Source: Ectocarpus siliculosus
Lineage: Eukaryota; Sar; Phaeophyceae; Ectocarpales; Ectocarpaceae
NCBI GenBank assembly: GCA_000310025.1
Contig: FN648430.1
Coordinates: forward strand, 121,014 to 185,013
Length of the DNA: 64,000 bases
Direction: 5' to 3'
The notes below the pieces were generated by a model. That model ran no database searches, had not been told where the DNA came from, and saw only the letters and a program-made list of their open reading frames with translations. Below are positions 35,101-47,612 of this stretch, piece after piece. Numbering within the stretch: the first letter of the stretch is position 1; each line of letters starts with the position of its first letter. The position numbers and the translations under genes were made by a program.

Positions 35101-38100
35101 GGCCGTTTCGAAAGGGAACAAGAATTGCGAGGGGTAATCGGTAGAGGGTTGATAGCAAGAGCCGATGGGTTGCAGCATGGGAAACGATGCGGTTGAAAGG
35201 CGTAAACAAAGCGAAAACATGAGCGCCATGAGATGTATCGTCCTCGTATCATGTGGGAGATCATGTCAACCTTAGACAATACGTGCCCTCCGACTTGCAA
35301 GCAGGCTTCCAATACCGTAGGTGAAATATGCTGTCTGTGTTGCCTTCACATCCGGACAACCTTACATCGTACAGCGAAAACCCTACGACTGTAAGACTAT
35401 GACCTCGAGATAGCGTGTGGAACGGACACCACACACACGACAGCCTTATTGTAGGCTTGCTCTGAGTTTTACCTCCTCGTACTATACCTGGCGGTTCAGG
35501 AAGATGGGCAGAAAATATCTGAGATAATGCTACTTCGAAACAGGGTGGGGTGGTGATGTCGAAACCTCAAGAACCAACTCGAGAGCCAGCTTGCCTGTTT
35601 GGTTGGTTCGGTATGGAGCTTTCCACACAGACCAGGCTTTTAACTACCACGGAACAGATCTCGGCCCACAGCGCGCCGACGTCTACTCCCGAGGCGGCCA
35701 GCCTTCTCCAGAGGTAAGAAAGAGTCGTCTTCGTGCCACCGGCTTCCGAGGTCTTGGCCTGGTTGAGAGGGCTGTCTCGCGCAGCTCCTGCCTCGTTCAG
35801 GCGTTGGATGCTGGGCGCGATAGTGCGTGGGGACGTACAACAAAGAGAGGGGGGGTTGGATCCGCGAGGTTAAGGCTACGCTTCTCTCTGCGAAAGGTTT
35901 TGAATTATGTGTGTTCTTTCTATGTACGTATAACATGCTGCAGGGAGCTCTGGCTCTGCGTTGTAGCGCGCACCGAGATAGCGCTAAGAGACGAGATGAC
36001 TTGCCTTTGACCTTCCATGCTCGAGAAGAAGCATGCTAATCACCTTTGCACCATCAGTTCACAGTTGCGACTCGTTTTGCGTGCAATGTTGCGCGTTGGG
36101 CGACAACCAAGGATGGTACCTATCCTACGCACTGCAGTGTTGTACCTGGGATACATTTCGGTCCCTGTCCCGCAGGCAGAACACGTCCAGCTTCCGGGAG
36201 AGGTAAATTTCAGATGTATATCGTTGTTGACAGGACATAAATTCGAGTATCGACCGTTGCTTCTGAGGAGGGCGTCACGACGAACGGATTCGGAAAGCCA
36301 GCGAAGTAGCCGTCAACCAGTCACCTGCTGTTGGTGAGATGTATGAAGCGGTTGTCGATGGCACCCTTCTCGTACCGGTGGGTGCTTAACCGAGCAAAAC
36401 CCTCCTTATAGATGAAAGCCTCCAATCTGCGCGCTCGAATGAGTATGTGACGGTGTGAATAAGGGCACACACAGTTCTGCCGCACAGCAAAAGTATTGCT
36501 TCCTCCGCACTACGAAACTAGGCCTTCATGCACACAACCAAAATCGACCGGGAAATACACTTCACAGACCAAAAGATGGTCCCTCGAAAGGGTACGCAAC
36601 AAACTCAGAACGTTTTTTGCAGCCTGCAGAAGTTGTATTGGTGCTCTGTCTCCAGCAACGCTAAGGACTTCGACCGATATGCCTTTCACGGGAAAACGTC
36701 GATAGACGCATGCTCCATGAATACGCCTGTCTCCATGCTTGAACCTCTCACTTGTTGAATGAGGTGACAAGAACGTAGAGTCTGAGGTCAAACTTGTAGC
36801 CGTCCAGCAGCAAAGGGTTCCCGATGTACCTTTGCAACACCACCTGCAGCAGGGTGTTGCAGTGAAGCCGAACGATATGGCTTTCGACAAAATCCGGTTG
36901 CGAACTCAATGTGCTCGGAGCGACACTGATCCCCATGCGCAGGCTACCGCCACATACGCTAATGATTGCACAGGCAGCACGTTGTTGAGCGATGCTTACG
37001 TACGTGGGAGGTTGCCGCGAAACAATATTGGCTTGTCAAAGAAACCCAGTAGAAAATCATCAGGCAACAGTGGCAACGACAAAAGAGAACAAACCACAAC
37101 AACTACCAGTCACTGACAACAACAGCGCATTCGCCTAACCTTGTCCGCGTAGCAGATGTCCTTGATGTCATCGATGAGCCGTATCCCTCTCCCTCGTGAC
37201 ATCCCAACCGGCTTCATGATCCACAGGTTTTCCCGTGTGCCTGGTGGGAGGTGATGTGTTTTACTGCGGTACTCATCACACGGTGGTTTCTGTCATCCAA
37301 AGTACCACGGCAAGTGTTTCTCCCCAAGGAGATTCCGAGCACGTTCGGACGCACACGTCATGGTCCCGACGAAACAAAGTTGTGTCCTAAGTGCGGGCCA
37401 GGTCTAAGTGGGCTTGACAAAGGGGCTTTATGCCCAAGATCGCAGAAATCAAAGCAGATCTACAGTATGCAAACCCCGGTGCTTTGAGGAAAAGTGAACA
37501 TACCTTGGCATTCGCGTGAAGCATCCAATAGTTTGATGTACGAGGATCATGCTTTGCAGCGAGCGACTTTCACGCAGAGGTCATTCTACATCTGTTGCAT
37601 CTGGTCGAAGGGTGGTTTAGCCCCACCTGGACCATTCCCAACACATATTTCTTCTTGATCTCTCTATCTCAACTGGTCTCCGGAACCACCACCAGTCTCT
37701 CATGCATAGTTCCCGCGGTACAATTCGTTGACGCATCATCTATAGTCCCATACAACGCGAGTTTCAAGCTCCGCGCCTTTTTAAGACTTTGGATACTATA
37801 CCGAAAAACAACCGTGGAAGACGATAAATTCGTGCTGACGCAAACTCTACTTCGTGATTGAGGAGGGAAAGGAAGGGCTGAGTCCTTTCCGCGATAACAA
37901 TCACGGCAAGCACCACGAAAGGAAGATGGACCAAAGCAAAGCAAGCTGCAGTAGTGTTGTCTGCACCCAGTGACCCCGGCTGGCTAGTAGAACGACGCAC
38001 AGACGGGTTGAGATGTCGAGGGCCAGAACAAATGGGAGTGACACACGAACATGTCGTCGTGTCCGTTCTCTGCACTGTGGCAGTTCAACTTCGACGATAT

Positions 38101-41100
38101 CTCCGAGACTCCGTGATTGGTGCAAAAATGTCATGCCATTCCTAGCTATGCTTCGTTGATCATTGTATGGTATCGGGAAATGAACTACCAGTAGTTTCGT
38201 GCTTATCTTTGCTTCATCTCATGTATGGTAAGTTGTGAACGAATAGTCATGGTGCTGCCCGAGTCCTCTTGACACTCGGCGAAGAACGACCTGGGATTTT
38301 TCAACTCCGGTACAATCGCTGAAGGTGTTGGGTCCACGGCGTTTAATCTCGCTTCTACTTACCGTTTTTTCAAGAGGAAGAGAGTAAAGAAGTACGTCAA
38401 GTGGACCTACAGTAAGCTTATCCTTGAGGTCTACCAACATCTTTGCTGAACATGTGTACACAAGTGTCGATGTTGGCTGGAGCTGTACATAGCTCCCGCC
38501 TCATCGTGTCCCCTGCTACCAAGCAAAACCTCCTGGGTGACCGGTAGTCAAAGGTGAAACTCCCACCGCTGCCATGACTCGGGATCGGAACGATCCCTGC
38601 GAGTACAATCAGTCGCACAACCACCACCCCTCGTTGCCCGCAAGGAGCGTTTTCACTACGAAAGAAGCTTACCAACTCTTATTCTGGAATCGCCTGTCCC
38701 GTAAGATTTCGTCCATGTTTCTTCCTCTTCGCTGGAATCTACGCCATCGATTCCTCCACCCCCCCGTCTTGTTGACGCTTTCCGCGGCTCTTGTCGTGAA
38801 CGCCCTGGGAGGGTGTAGTGCAAAAGTAAAGTCGGAACTTCGGAAGAACAATACATGGTGTGGTGCGACTGGATTGCATTGCTTGATTCGAGCACTGGCC
38901 AGCCCATGCCGACTACGCGCGCGTTGCCCCGTTTATCTGCGCAGACCGTCGCGCTTTTGTTGGCAAGCGTTCGACGGACGCGGTTTGAAGAGGTTGTCAG
39001 CCGCCACTCACATCTTTGAAGCGACGGCAGTTTGGATTGAGGGTTCTTATCTCACGCAATACCTGACGAAGACGTAAAGGCTGAGACGAAGAGCGTAAAC
39101 TCGTGAGGCAGGACGAACGTCTGAGGCATGATGTGGAACTCCTTGGCAAGGCGTCCGCCGGGGGCCATGAACCTGAAAAATTCCGTGGAGGAAAGCAACA
39201 CCGTCAAATATGGATATCATCCAGGTGCGAGCTTGTGACCGTTCAAACAAATCCGCAGTGCTAGCCGCTCCCCGAACACAAGGCGAGGGTTTTTCGAGTG
39301 CAAGTAGATGATCCTGCACAAATGGCGACCACGTGAACAGCACCCCGTATTTACAGCCAACCGACAGAGGGGCCGTCCTTTTTACCTTTCGCCGGCTTTT
39401 GACCATACAGGGCAACGTGTCGCGCTTGACCGTGATAACATCAGTGACTCTTAGTCCAATCGGGAGAATCATTTGGGGCATGTTATAGGCACGACGAACA
39501 AAATCGACAGCGTCCAAGCTATAGATTCAACATGTTTTCCGTTTTACATTGCGCTGCCTCATCGAGTAGTCTTCGCCGTGGGGGCGGTGTCACTGCTGTC
39601 GCCTAATCGGTTGGTGTATTTACCTGGACACGTGCTTGTTTAGGAGGTCTTTTCTTGTCAGCTCCCGCGAGTTGGGAAAATGGTTCACCTTTGCGATACC
39701 ACCACCGAACAGCGGCGAAACAGCAGGAGAGGAATAAGACCGAGCCAACCGAAACCACACCAAAACCAAAACCAAAACCAAAGCAGGATGAAATCGGGTG
39801 CGTAGTGTCGGCTGGTCGCCCGGAACACTCTGCAACACCAAACAGAGGTGAAAGAACCAGAAGGTTACGCGACAACGGATAAGGCAAAAACGTCGTCGAG
39901 CCCATGGAGGCTACGTCTGTACAGAGGCACCTAGGTCGCATACGCCCGCTCCAGTGTGTCGTCGTGAAAAGCAGCCACACGTCGGGGAAAGAAAGGGAAA
40001 GTATGAGAGAGACGTTCTTACTCTTGTTCAGCGACGGTCTGGGGTATTTTCCATCTGTTGTGTGCCCTCATACTGCGAACCGACAGAACAGTGATTACCT
40101 TTTGCCACGTCAATAGGCTGCTGTACTGAATGTGGGGCTTTGACCATGTCCAGAGGAGATTCCATGTCGTTTTCAGACCCAACCCCGTCGGCAATTCTTC
40201 CCATTGCTGGCACCTGAGGGTAGCACATTCACGCGTGTGTGCATGTTGTCTCGTGACAGAGACTCGCACAATCTAAACTCTAGTGTTGGTCCCTTTCGCC
40301 ATTCAAATATGTTGAAGTGTATGTATCATATACATTGCGCGTATTCGTTGTGAATTAAGCACAGCATTATCAAAACTGGCAAGGGCCGAGGACGGAATCG
40401 GATATCACGATTCGCAGTAATCGTTGAATTTTCTTCCCTGTACTAAATAGGCTGAGACGGTGATCATCCTCGTCGTCTCGACGCTATCATTTCTGATGGC
40501 GCCACTGCTATGGTTCACACTTCATACTGGACATCTAGAGTCCCCGAGATCTCAGAATATTCTGGGCAATCTTGAAGACAAGCTCTACAACTAGTCGCTC
40601 GCCTACCTGTTGTTCAGGACGTCCGTGACGATGTTGTACACCTCCGGCCTGGCCTTCGAATTGACTCGGTAGTGAAGCGCCGACGAGTCACCACTTACCA
40701 GCAAGCATTTTGACAGTGAGGCGAGGAATTGATTTGATTAATATCAAAATGACTATTTGAAGAACATAGTGGACACATTTTTCTCTACCATGGGCTGCTT
40801 TCAGACTTAACGCGTCACATGAAGGTCATCCTCATACGACGGAGTCGGTCGAACCTGTAGACAAGGGAGTTGGAGTCATCTGATGTGCCGTTTCCTGACC
40901 ATCCGTCTCCATAGGAAAATACCGCTGCGTAGTCCTGTGGAGGTTAGAGAACACCTTGGTCATTTCCATGACAAGAGGTCGCCGACAGGCGACTGTGTGC
41001 AGACAACAAAGTACTTGGTTGTCAACAAGGTGGGTGAAACATCCTGTACAAAGCATGCAGGGTACGGTGCGATTGTAGACTTCTCGCAAACAAACCGGAA

Positions 41101-44100
41101 GAATTTATGACTCACTTCCATCCATCGTAGGCAGCAGCGAATCTCACCTTGATGACCCGCACGTGTATGGCGTAGAGCTTCCACTGCCAGTGGAAGCATG
41201 CTTCCTCCTCCGCTCCCGTAAGTCCTAGCCCCTTTATCCCTCTTCGATTAGCCGCCGACCCACCGGCACCCGCCCTTCCCCTGGACAAGATCTTAGACGT
41301 CAGTGGTAGGCTACGGCAGTCCGCTTGCCTGCCAAGGGAATGCAGCGATTTCGGCAAAGGAAGCATGGCCTTGGTCTGTGGGGATCACCTGTGCTGAAAG
41401 TTCCGCGTCACACAGGTGCAGTTAGGTTGGTGTTCATGCCCGGGATGCCGGGATGGGTCAATTTCTCGGTTAACGGAGTGCGGGTTGACGCGACGGTTGG
41501 AGAAAGCGACAGCAGCGAGCTTGCGGAGTATTCGACTATAACAGAGCAACCTGTGCGAGTGCTGCCAACATAGGTCAGATCGAGGGAGGCATTTATCCTT
41601 CAAAATCCGGAAGTAGTGTCAGTAGTTTGAGATCAAAGACTGGTACCAAGTAATCAAATGCAAGCATCAGATTACAAGAAGCACACAAGCACTGCTTGCA
41701 GCAAGAGATGGTGAACAGAGTACCTGGGAGTATGGTCGGCAAGGAAAGAGTGGACTTGTGCGCCAGGATGAGGTACTGTCAGATGTGTTAAAACAGTAAA
41801 GTTGTCATACCTTGTGAGTGCCCGTCCATTGTGGTGCGCCGACAAGATGGCCGCAAAACGTGGAAAGCAATCCGTGTACGTTGCCAACGTATTGCTGCTG
41901 GGTACTTTCTCCACCGGTTCGAAGTGACCGGCAACATCACCGCCCGCTGCACCACCGGGGGTTTCGGGAACTTCAGCTTGAAGACACGTCGCTTTCGAAC
42001 CATCATCACCGGTGCCCATCACCGGCGGTGTTGTCAACGATCCACTTCTTCGTGGACGACGCCCTTGAGGAACAGCCGTAAACGCATCGGGCGGCTCAAC
42101 CGTAAATCTCGCGGATGTGTTGTCTACGATGGCGTCGCCAGCGCTGTACGATTGTTTCGACACATCGCGACACTCCTGCGATTTCGAGTTGATGGGCGCT
42201 TTCCAATTGTCGCCGGTACCCTCCTTGCGACCGGCGGCTGCCTGGTTGCGACCTTCGGGTTGGTACATTCTCGGTGCCGGCGGTTCTGGTAGTAAGGGCT
42301 CGACACCAACAACTGCACAACCATTCCCTGTCCCGCCATCGGAAGGACTGCAGAGATCCATCGAAAGCAATGGCACCGATAATCGAGGGGAAGCCGACGT
42401 GGGTGCAGAGGGGGACAGTCCAGTCGGCCTTCTCGGTCCGGCGAGATCAACATCAGAAACGGAAACAATGCCGTTTGCCGAAGCAATCAACCCGGGGTTT
42501 CGTCCTTGCTTTGTTTCATCAGCATCGCAGTTGGGCAGCTGTGGCGTTACCGTGCCAAGAGCCCCGCAGCTTGTGCTTCTTATAGCAGATCTATGCTCCG
42601 CCTGACGGGTTTCGGCAAGAGGTTGGACGTGTAGAGGACCCTGTAGCTCGAGTGTAGCACCGGAACCTTCGGTGTTGTCAGAATCACAATCGTCGTCTAT
42701 TGGACCATACCGTTGGCCACCCACTTCCTCCCATTCATCGGGTCCAGGACCCATCGTCCCTGCCTTTTCCGTGTCCATGTCTACCATATTGTCGTCATTC
42801 ATCACGGGATCGGCGTCTACACTCATACCACTTTCGAGCGAAAACAAGGGTACCGGGATGGCCGCCTCCGCGTTCGGGTGCTTTGGAGGGCTTTTTCCTT
42901 CTCCGCGGCGGTTGTTTAACGCTATGGCCATCTTGCTTTGCTGATCGACGACATTCTCACGAAAGAATGGTTTGGGTAATGTTGAGGGCCCAGGATTAGC
43001 CAATGAAGGACCATGATAGTCACCGTCTTCAGGCTCAGGGGTAGAGTCGGCCTCGCCGATGCCGTTGCCATGCACAGGTCTTCTTTCCGTGGCGTTATCG
43101 GGTACATCACTCGCATCGCCTCTGTTTCGTGTTGCTTTCGCTTCGACAGCATCTACTTCGGGCCCTGCCGCAAGTCGAAGGGGACTCCGACAGCCACCGC
43201 AACACTCGAGTGGCACCCCATGTACGCTGCTGCCGGAGGTTTCGTGATCGTCTCCACGGGCTTGGTGTTCCCGTGGCAGCCCCAGCTGTTTGATAGCATC
43301 TCGGGCCCGATAACTTTCCAGCCTGCCGACCGCCTGGCGGCTTGTACTCTTGCTGATACCACCGGCGATACCTGTCGGTGTTGTGTGCCCCTCCTCCTCG
43401 TCCTCTCTGTCCTCGTCCTCTTCCTCCTCCTCCTCCAAGGCCTCTACTTGGTCAACGGAGAGGTGGTCGTCGTCGCTAGAATCTCCACCACTCACAGATT
43501 CGCTCGAACTGCCACTGGTGGTATTATCCATATTGTTCTCGGCCATCGCTACGCTTGTCGCTACGGCACCCAAGTGGGTGCGGCGTTCGTCAAAGCTGAT
43601 ATTGCCATCCTCGACCGGATGGTGTCGATATTCATGACGTTGAACAGGTTTCCGGCCAGAAGTTAAGAGTGCGCTGTCGCCGTCGCCGCCGACGATTTCA
43701 CTATCACCCCATGGACTCCTCGGAGCTTGCTTTCCTCCTACCACTCCTACACCTCCTGCCTCCATTCCTGTTGCTCGTTTCCGTTCTGTCTGTCCTGCTC
43801 CTTGCTCCGGTCGAGTCAAAGGAGGGTGGGTAGCTCTCCCCCCATGCGACGGGGGGCTTCCTAGCGATTCTGCTGGTACAACCGATGTTGTGTCTTCAGT
43901 AGCTGCGGCTGTTGCTGCCGCGTGGCTGGCGGCAGCAGCTCTTCGCTGTCGTCGAGCTCTCTGCGTGATGTAAACACAGACGAACAAATCACACTCAGTT
44001 CCTCTGCTTACCCTCACAGCAATAATAGGTGGAAGTTTGAGTTTGTTGGGTCGTCGGTAACGCGCCCAGGACAACGTTTTGCGGGGACTCGACGCGGATT

Positions 44101-44618
44101 TTGACAAATCAGGGTTGCAGATGGCCGAGTTGTCGCATGTTGTCTGTGTAGCGTGCTGGCGTTTGAGACGGGGATGCAATACGGCCGGTATTGCGCGGGA
44201 CGAACTGGGCGAATTGAAAAAAGTTCAACAACCCTGCTGATGGGCGGGCATCAACTAGAAGCTCTTTGGTCCGTTTTGGGGCAATCATCGCGCCACGAAA
44301 GCATCCTGCCAATCTCACTCACGGCACGCTTACAGCTTCGCACTACTCGGAACATTCGGTCGAGGCCCGACGACGCCTCTGTTCTATCGCCGTCTTACGT
44401 TACGGGTTTCTACTTTGGCGCCTGGCCGTCACACTCGTTCCCGCAGCGTTCACGAGCAACGGCATTCAAAATGCAAGGACATAATGATACGTCTCGGGCC
44501 GCTTGCACCCACCTGTTGTAAGGCTCGCTGCTCCTTCCTCGCCATCAGGCGGCGCAGGGATGCCTTCCTTCGCTCTTGTCTCTCCTTCTCGACCTTCATG
44601 GTGACAATTTGGCGGGAG
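32148..44618 (-). CDS. Tubulin-tyrosine-ligase-like (TTLL) protein, probable tubulin polyglutamylase
   Basis: ATP-dependent amino-acid ligase acting on tubulin tails. Exons in gene order: 44618-44513 (start approximate), 43960-41811, 41561-41414 and 41183-41148 (both tentative), 40934-40855, 40693-40607, 39172-39063, 37240-37140, 36843-36752, 36426-36325, 35758-35595, 35076-35038, 34405-34336, 33926-33868, 33694-33481, 32351-32148 (stop). Phases agree throughout, except that a small exon between 36325 and 35758 was not found. Domain order: a basic coiled-coil-like start ([16 protein letters not shown]); about 700 mostly disordered residues with a long Glu/Asp run; then the TTL domain with [81 protein letters not shown] and the metal-binding [10 protein letters not shown]. 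The C-terminus has [17 protein letters not shown]. The intron after 35595 uses a GC donor. Whether it adds Glu, Gly or Tyr cannot be decided from motifs alone. Confidence 0.88.
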
Positions 44619-44911
44619 CTTTGTCATTTGATAAGGTGTGTTGGAGGTGTGTCACTTCTGCGTGCATCAGCACATTTTCTGTCCCTGTTCAGCCGAAGAG
44701 AAACAGAAAGTATCCAAGGTGGAAACTGTGGAGCATGTATCACACATCGAAATATTCCCGCCTGGATGGGAAACCAGTGCCGAACCGCTCATCTTCTTTT
44801 CGCCAGTCTTGTGACCAACAACCACATCCCGAAAGCATAGCAAGCCCGTATTCGCGCTCATTGCGCTGCTAAACAGTTCGGCAGTGTCTCAGTAGCCGAA
44901 CAAGCACTCAC

Positions 44912-45934
44912 TTGGGCTCTTCTTGCTGCAGGGGTTTCTTCTACCTCAACCGACCGTTGTCGAACAACGGTCCTCCGCCTCCGTCGGCCGCCTCCTACCA
45001 CGAACACCGTGCCCCAGTTATCTCGCACCGCACGATTCATACAGGACGATGTGGGTTGCTTCTCGCGATTGTTACCGTGGCACACTAGGGACGATTGTGT
45101 AGCGGTAGAAGCAGTAGGTCCGTACCACCCTGCGGGCTGATCTTGCCCCATTTCCTTTGCCCCAGGAGCAGCAGCACCAGCAGCGGTAACAATCTTGAGT
45201 GCACCATTGACATTGTCGAAACCGGATGAAACCAACCCTTGCTGCGAAAGGGTTTGCGCGACGGCACGGCCAGCAGAAGCAGGGGAACAAGTCTTGGGTG
45301 CTGTAGCATGGAAATATTGCCCGTCAAAAGCCATCTCTTGCCCATCTCCGCCGATAGACTGCCGGCCCGGAGAGCCATCAGTGACTTTTCCGCAGCTAGT
45401 GCGGTGTCCCTGGGACACCAAGGACGGTTCGACGTCGCCTTCGTCTTTGCCGACCACTGCAGTCGCATTAGCAACAGGGAAAATAATGGATGGTCCTCTC
45501 GATGACTTCATCCTTGGGGGTGATCTCAAAGAATGCCGAGCAAGATGGACGTTGTCACCACGTGTTGGACCTACTCTACAACGAACCACCAGGTTGACGT
45601 CTGAATGGTTGCTCTTCATACAACCGGCCGGAGAACGGTCCTCGAGTGGCCGAGCGTGCTCTTCAGCAAGGGTCTGACTTATCGACGAGACATCGTGTGA
45701 TGGCGCCTTTTCAGCTTCCGGCGGACGCGTCGCAGGTGCTCCATTGTTGGATAGACTATCTCGACCAACAAATTCCGTCCCTGAATGCGACAGGGCACGG
45801 ACAACCGAACAGAATAAAATAGGTGATACTGAAACGCAACGCAGGCTGGGACGTAGTTTGGGACAACCTATGTAGGAAACGTTGCACTGGAGCAGTAGTA
45901 CGGGGATCCTTTGACGGTACGCTTGAAGGCACAA
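44912..45934 (-). CDS. Probable upstream exon of the TTLL gene (disordered region)
   Basis: A long minus-strand open frame with a good donor at its end (GCCCAA|GTGAGTGC, exon end 44912). It starts at or above an ATG at 45934. The product is low-complexity, rich in Ser, Pro, Gly and Ala, with a basic GGGRRRRR patch near the end and no recognisable domain. Position, strand and composition suggest it is an N-terminal exon of the TTLL gene. However, its phase (0) does not match the tentative acceptor at 44618, so an intervening exon or a different acceptor must exist. It could instead be a separate gene. Confidence 0.45.
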
Positions 45935-45997
45935 TCCGCCAATAGGTTGGGCCTTGACCCGTTGCTTGTTTCCTCGGCGATCTACATAAAAATAAAA

Positions 45998-46081
45998 ATG
46001 GCGGCTTCACCGGACTTGCAAATATCGGCGACGAGACCGGTATCGTGCGTTGCGTACATAGGACCGGAGACGCTCCTGTTC
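45998..46081 (+). CDS. Possible first exon of a plus-strand gene
   Basis: ATGG after an A-rich leader opens 28 codons (start MAASPDLQIS, end ETLLF) that finish at a strong donor, TTC|GTGAGTAC. It lies only 63 bp from the candidate minus-strand ATG at 45934. I could not find downstream exons or assign a family. Confidence 0.3.
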
Positions 46082-46568
46082 GTGAGTACACTGGGCGGAA
46101 GAAACTGGTGATTCAGGCTGCCGCACAGAGGACTTCTTCTGTGTTCAGTGACAGACACAAGGCCAACGAGTAGATAAGCATTGAGAGCACAGACTTTTCG
46201 ACGGGGTGCAGGAAACCCTAGCGTATAGTGTAATCAGGTCGTCCTCACCGCGAAACTAGTCAACCCATTTTCTTGAAAACACGATGTTGGTAACACTCTT
46301 GAAAGCGAAGGTGGTAAACGCCCTTTGATAAATTACGGGGCCCTCTAAAACCGCACCACCAATAAAAGTTCACAAACCACTTGGAAAACTATGGAAAACA
46401 TAGCTGCTTGGATTCATGACATTGGTCTGCCCGAACTCGTGTCGGTGTGGTCGCCTGACTACATACCACTCGGGAACCAATCTTGAATAATTGAACGGAC
46501 TATACGTGAAATAAATTGTTGAAACTAGACTACGCGGTTCCGGGTGGACACTACAAGTGTGGCACCTG

Positions 46569-46777
46569 CTAGTAGTGCCTGCACTCTGGCTTGAGCAGCC
46601 CTCTCCAAGAGGATGGTCGTGGTACGTTCGTGTTGCCTTCGAGCGTAGTCGGTGATAGGGTCTCTCCCTGCAAGCAATATGGAACCACAGCAAGTGCCGC
46701 ACGTCACCGTTCGGCATTCACGACGGAAGGTTGTTGCCGGCTTCAGTTCCACCTGAAGGTTCATTGCGTAACTCACT
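46569..46777 (-). CDS. Possible minus-strand exon with a Cys-rich start
   Basis: Between an acceptor (CTTCAG|GTGGAACTG) and a donor (CTAGCAG|GTGCCAC) the frame encodes about 70 residues. A Cys-rich stretch (CRTVTCGTCC) is followed by a helical, charged segment (DYARRQHERTTTILLERAAQARVQALLAG). It could be an N-terminal exon of the TTLL gene or belong to another gene. No family was recognised. Confidence 0.3.
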
Positions 46778-47260
46778 TGTAACAGCGAGCTACAAAATTC
46801 GGTCTCGTCCCGTGGACGTCGCACGAGGCTACCCTAAACTAGAGTCGGAATACTTAAGGTTCCCTCGACATGCGTTGCCGAGACCAGCAAAAACGATGGG
46901 AACATGGGAACGGCCCTGCCCAAGGAGGCGCCGACACCATTCCGTACGCAGCATCCGTTTGCCAGGAATTAAAAACACTCTTAGAAAATCACAGTTTGTT
47001 CTATGGGGAGCGGGTGATTCGGCGAACCATCTTCTTCTACCTGGCACAGTACTTCCCTAGAGGAGGCCATGATCAGTCCTCTCGGCGTCTGCTTCGTAGC
47101 GGGCGCTCGAATAGGTCGCACGGGCTACTGCTGTTGTCTACGGGTGCTACGGGGGGCGTCAGCGGGGGGCGCTTCTCGGATCATTTCGAACAGAAACCAA
47201 ATCCCGTATTTTCACGACCGCGCTGGCACTGCTGTCGTTGCTACCGCTGTGTCACCGGGA

Positions 47261-47467
47261 TCACAGCCATGATTCAACGGTATGAACCACCCGTGCATCC
47301 CTCTTGCCTGCAACTTGTCGACACATAAGATCCAGATCCTTAGCGCTCGCTTGCAGCACGTTCGTCGGCGTTGTGGCCAGCTCATTCGGCCTCAACAGTG
47401 GCCACGACTCGAACTTGGAGGTGTCGACTGCGATCTCCACGTGGTCTCGGGTGCTTCTCTTATCCAT
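47261..47467 (-). CDS. Possible minus-strand exon, start of a gene
   Basis: Open frame from ATG at 47467 (MDKRSTRDHVEIAVDTSKF) to a stop at 47261. The composition looks coding, and a GC-type donor context (GTTGCAG|GCAAGAG) lies inside it. It sits upstream of the minus-strand exons of the TTLL region and may be an alternative first exon. No family was recognised. Confidence 0.3.
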   Translation of the reverse strand: MDKRSTRDHVEIAVDTSKFESWPLLRPNELATTPTNVLQASAKDLDLMCRQVAGKRDARVVHTVESWL

Positions 47468-47519
47468 CTTCCATCATCTTTTCCTCGCTATTCGTTGCGT
47501 CAGGGGGCGGTGTCTGCAG

Positions 47520-47612
47520 CGTACGTCCACGTGAGAGTTAACACATAGACTACAGTAGATGTCTGACGTCCACGTGAGAGTAACAGATAGACTACAGTAG
47601 ATGTCTGCAGTA
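47520..47612. repeat. Short tandem repeat of about 44 bp
   Basis: Two units share CGTCCACGTGAGAGT-AACA, then ATAGACTACAGTAGATGTCTG. A third partial unit is suggested by GTCTGCAGCGTACGTCCACG just before and GTCTGCAGTACGTC just after. Confidence 0.75.

Noticed and set aside
35591-35712. Apparent plus-strand exon ending at a perfect GTAAGA donor
   Set aside because: The minus strand of the same DNA encodes the conserved TTLL segment [16 protein letters not shown] and joins in phase on both sides.
36035-36115. Candidate for the missing small TTLL exon (ending CAAAG|GTGATT)
   Set aside because: The frame needed to reach the next exon contains a stop, and the sequence does not match the family.
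41818-43666. Several plus-strand frames of 90-220 residues under the long TTLL exon
   Set aside because: They are antisense to the long minus-strand exon. Its frame is continuous for more than 2 kb and connects by splice phase to the TTL domain.
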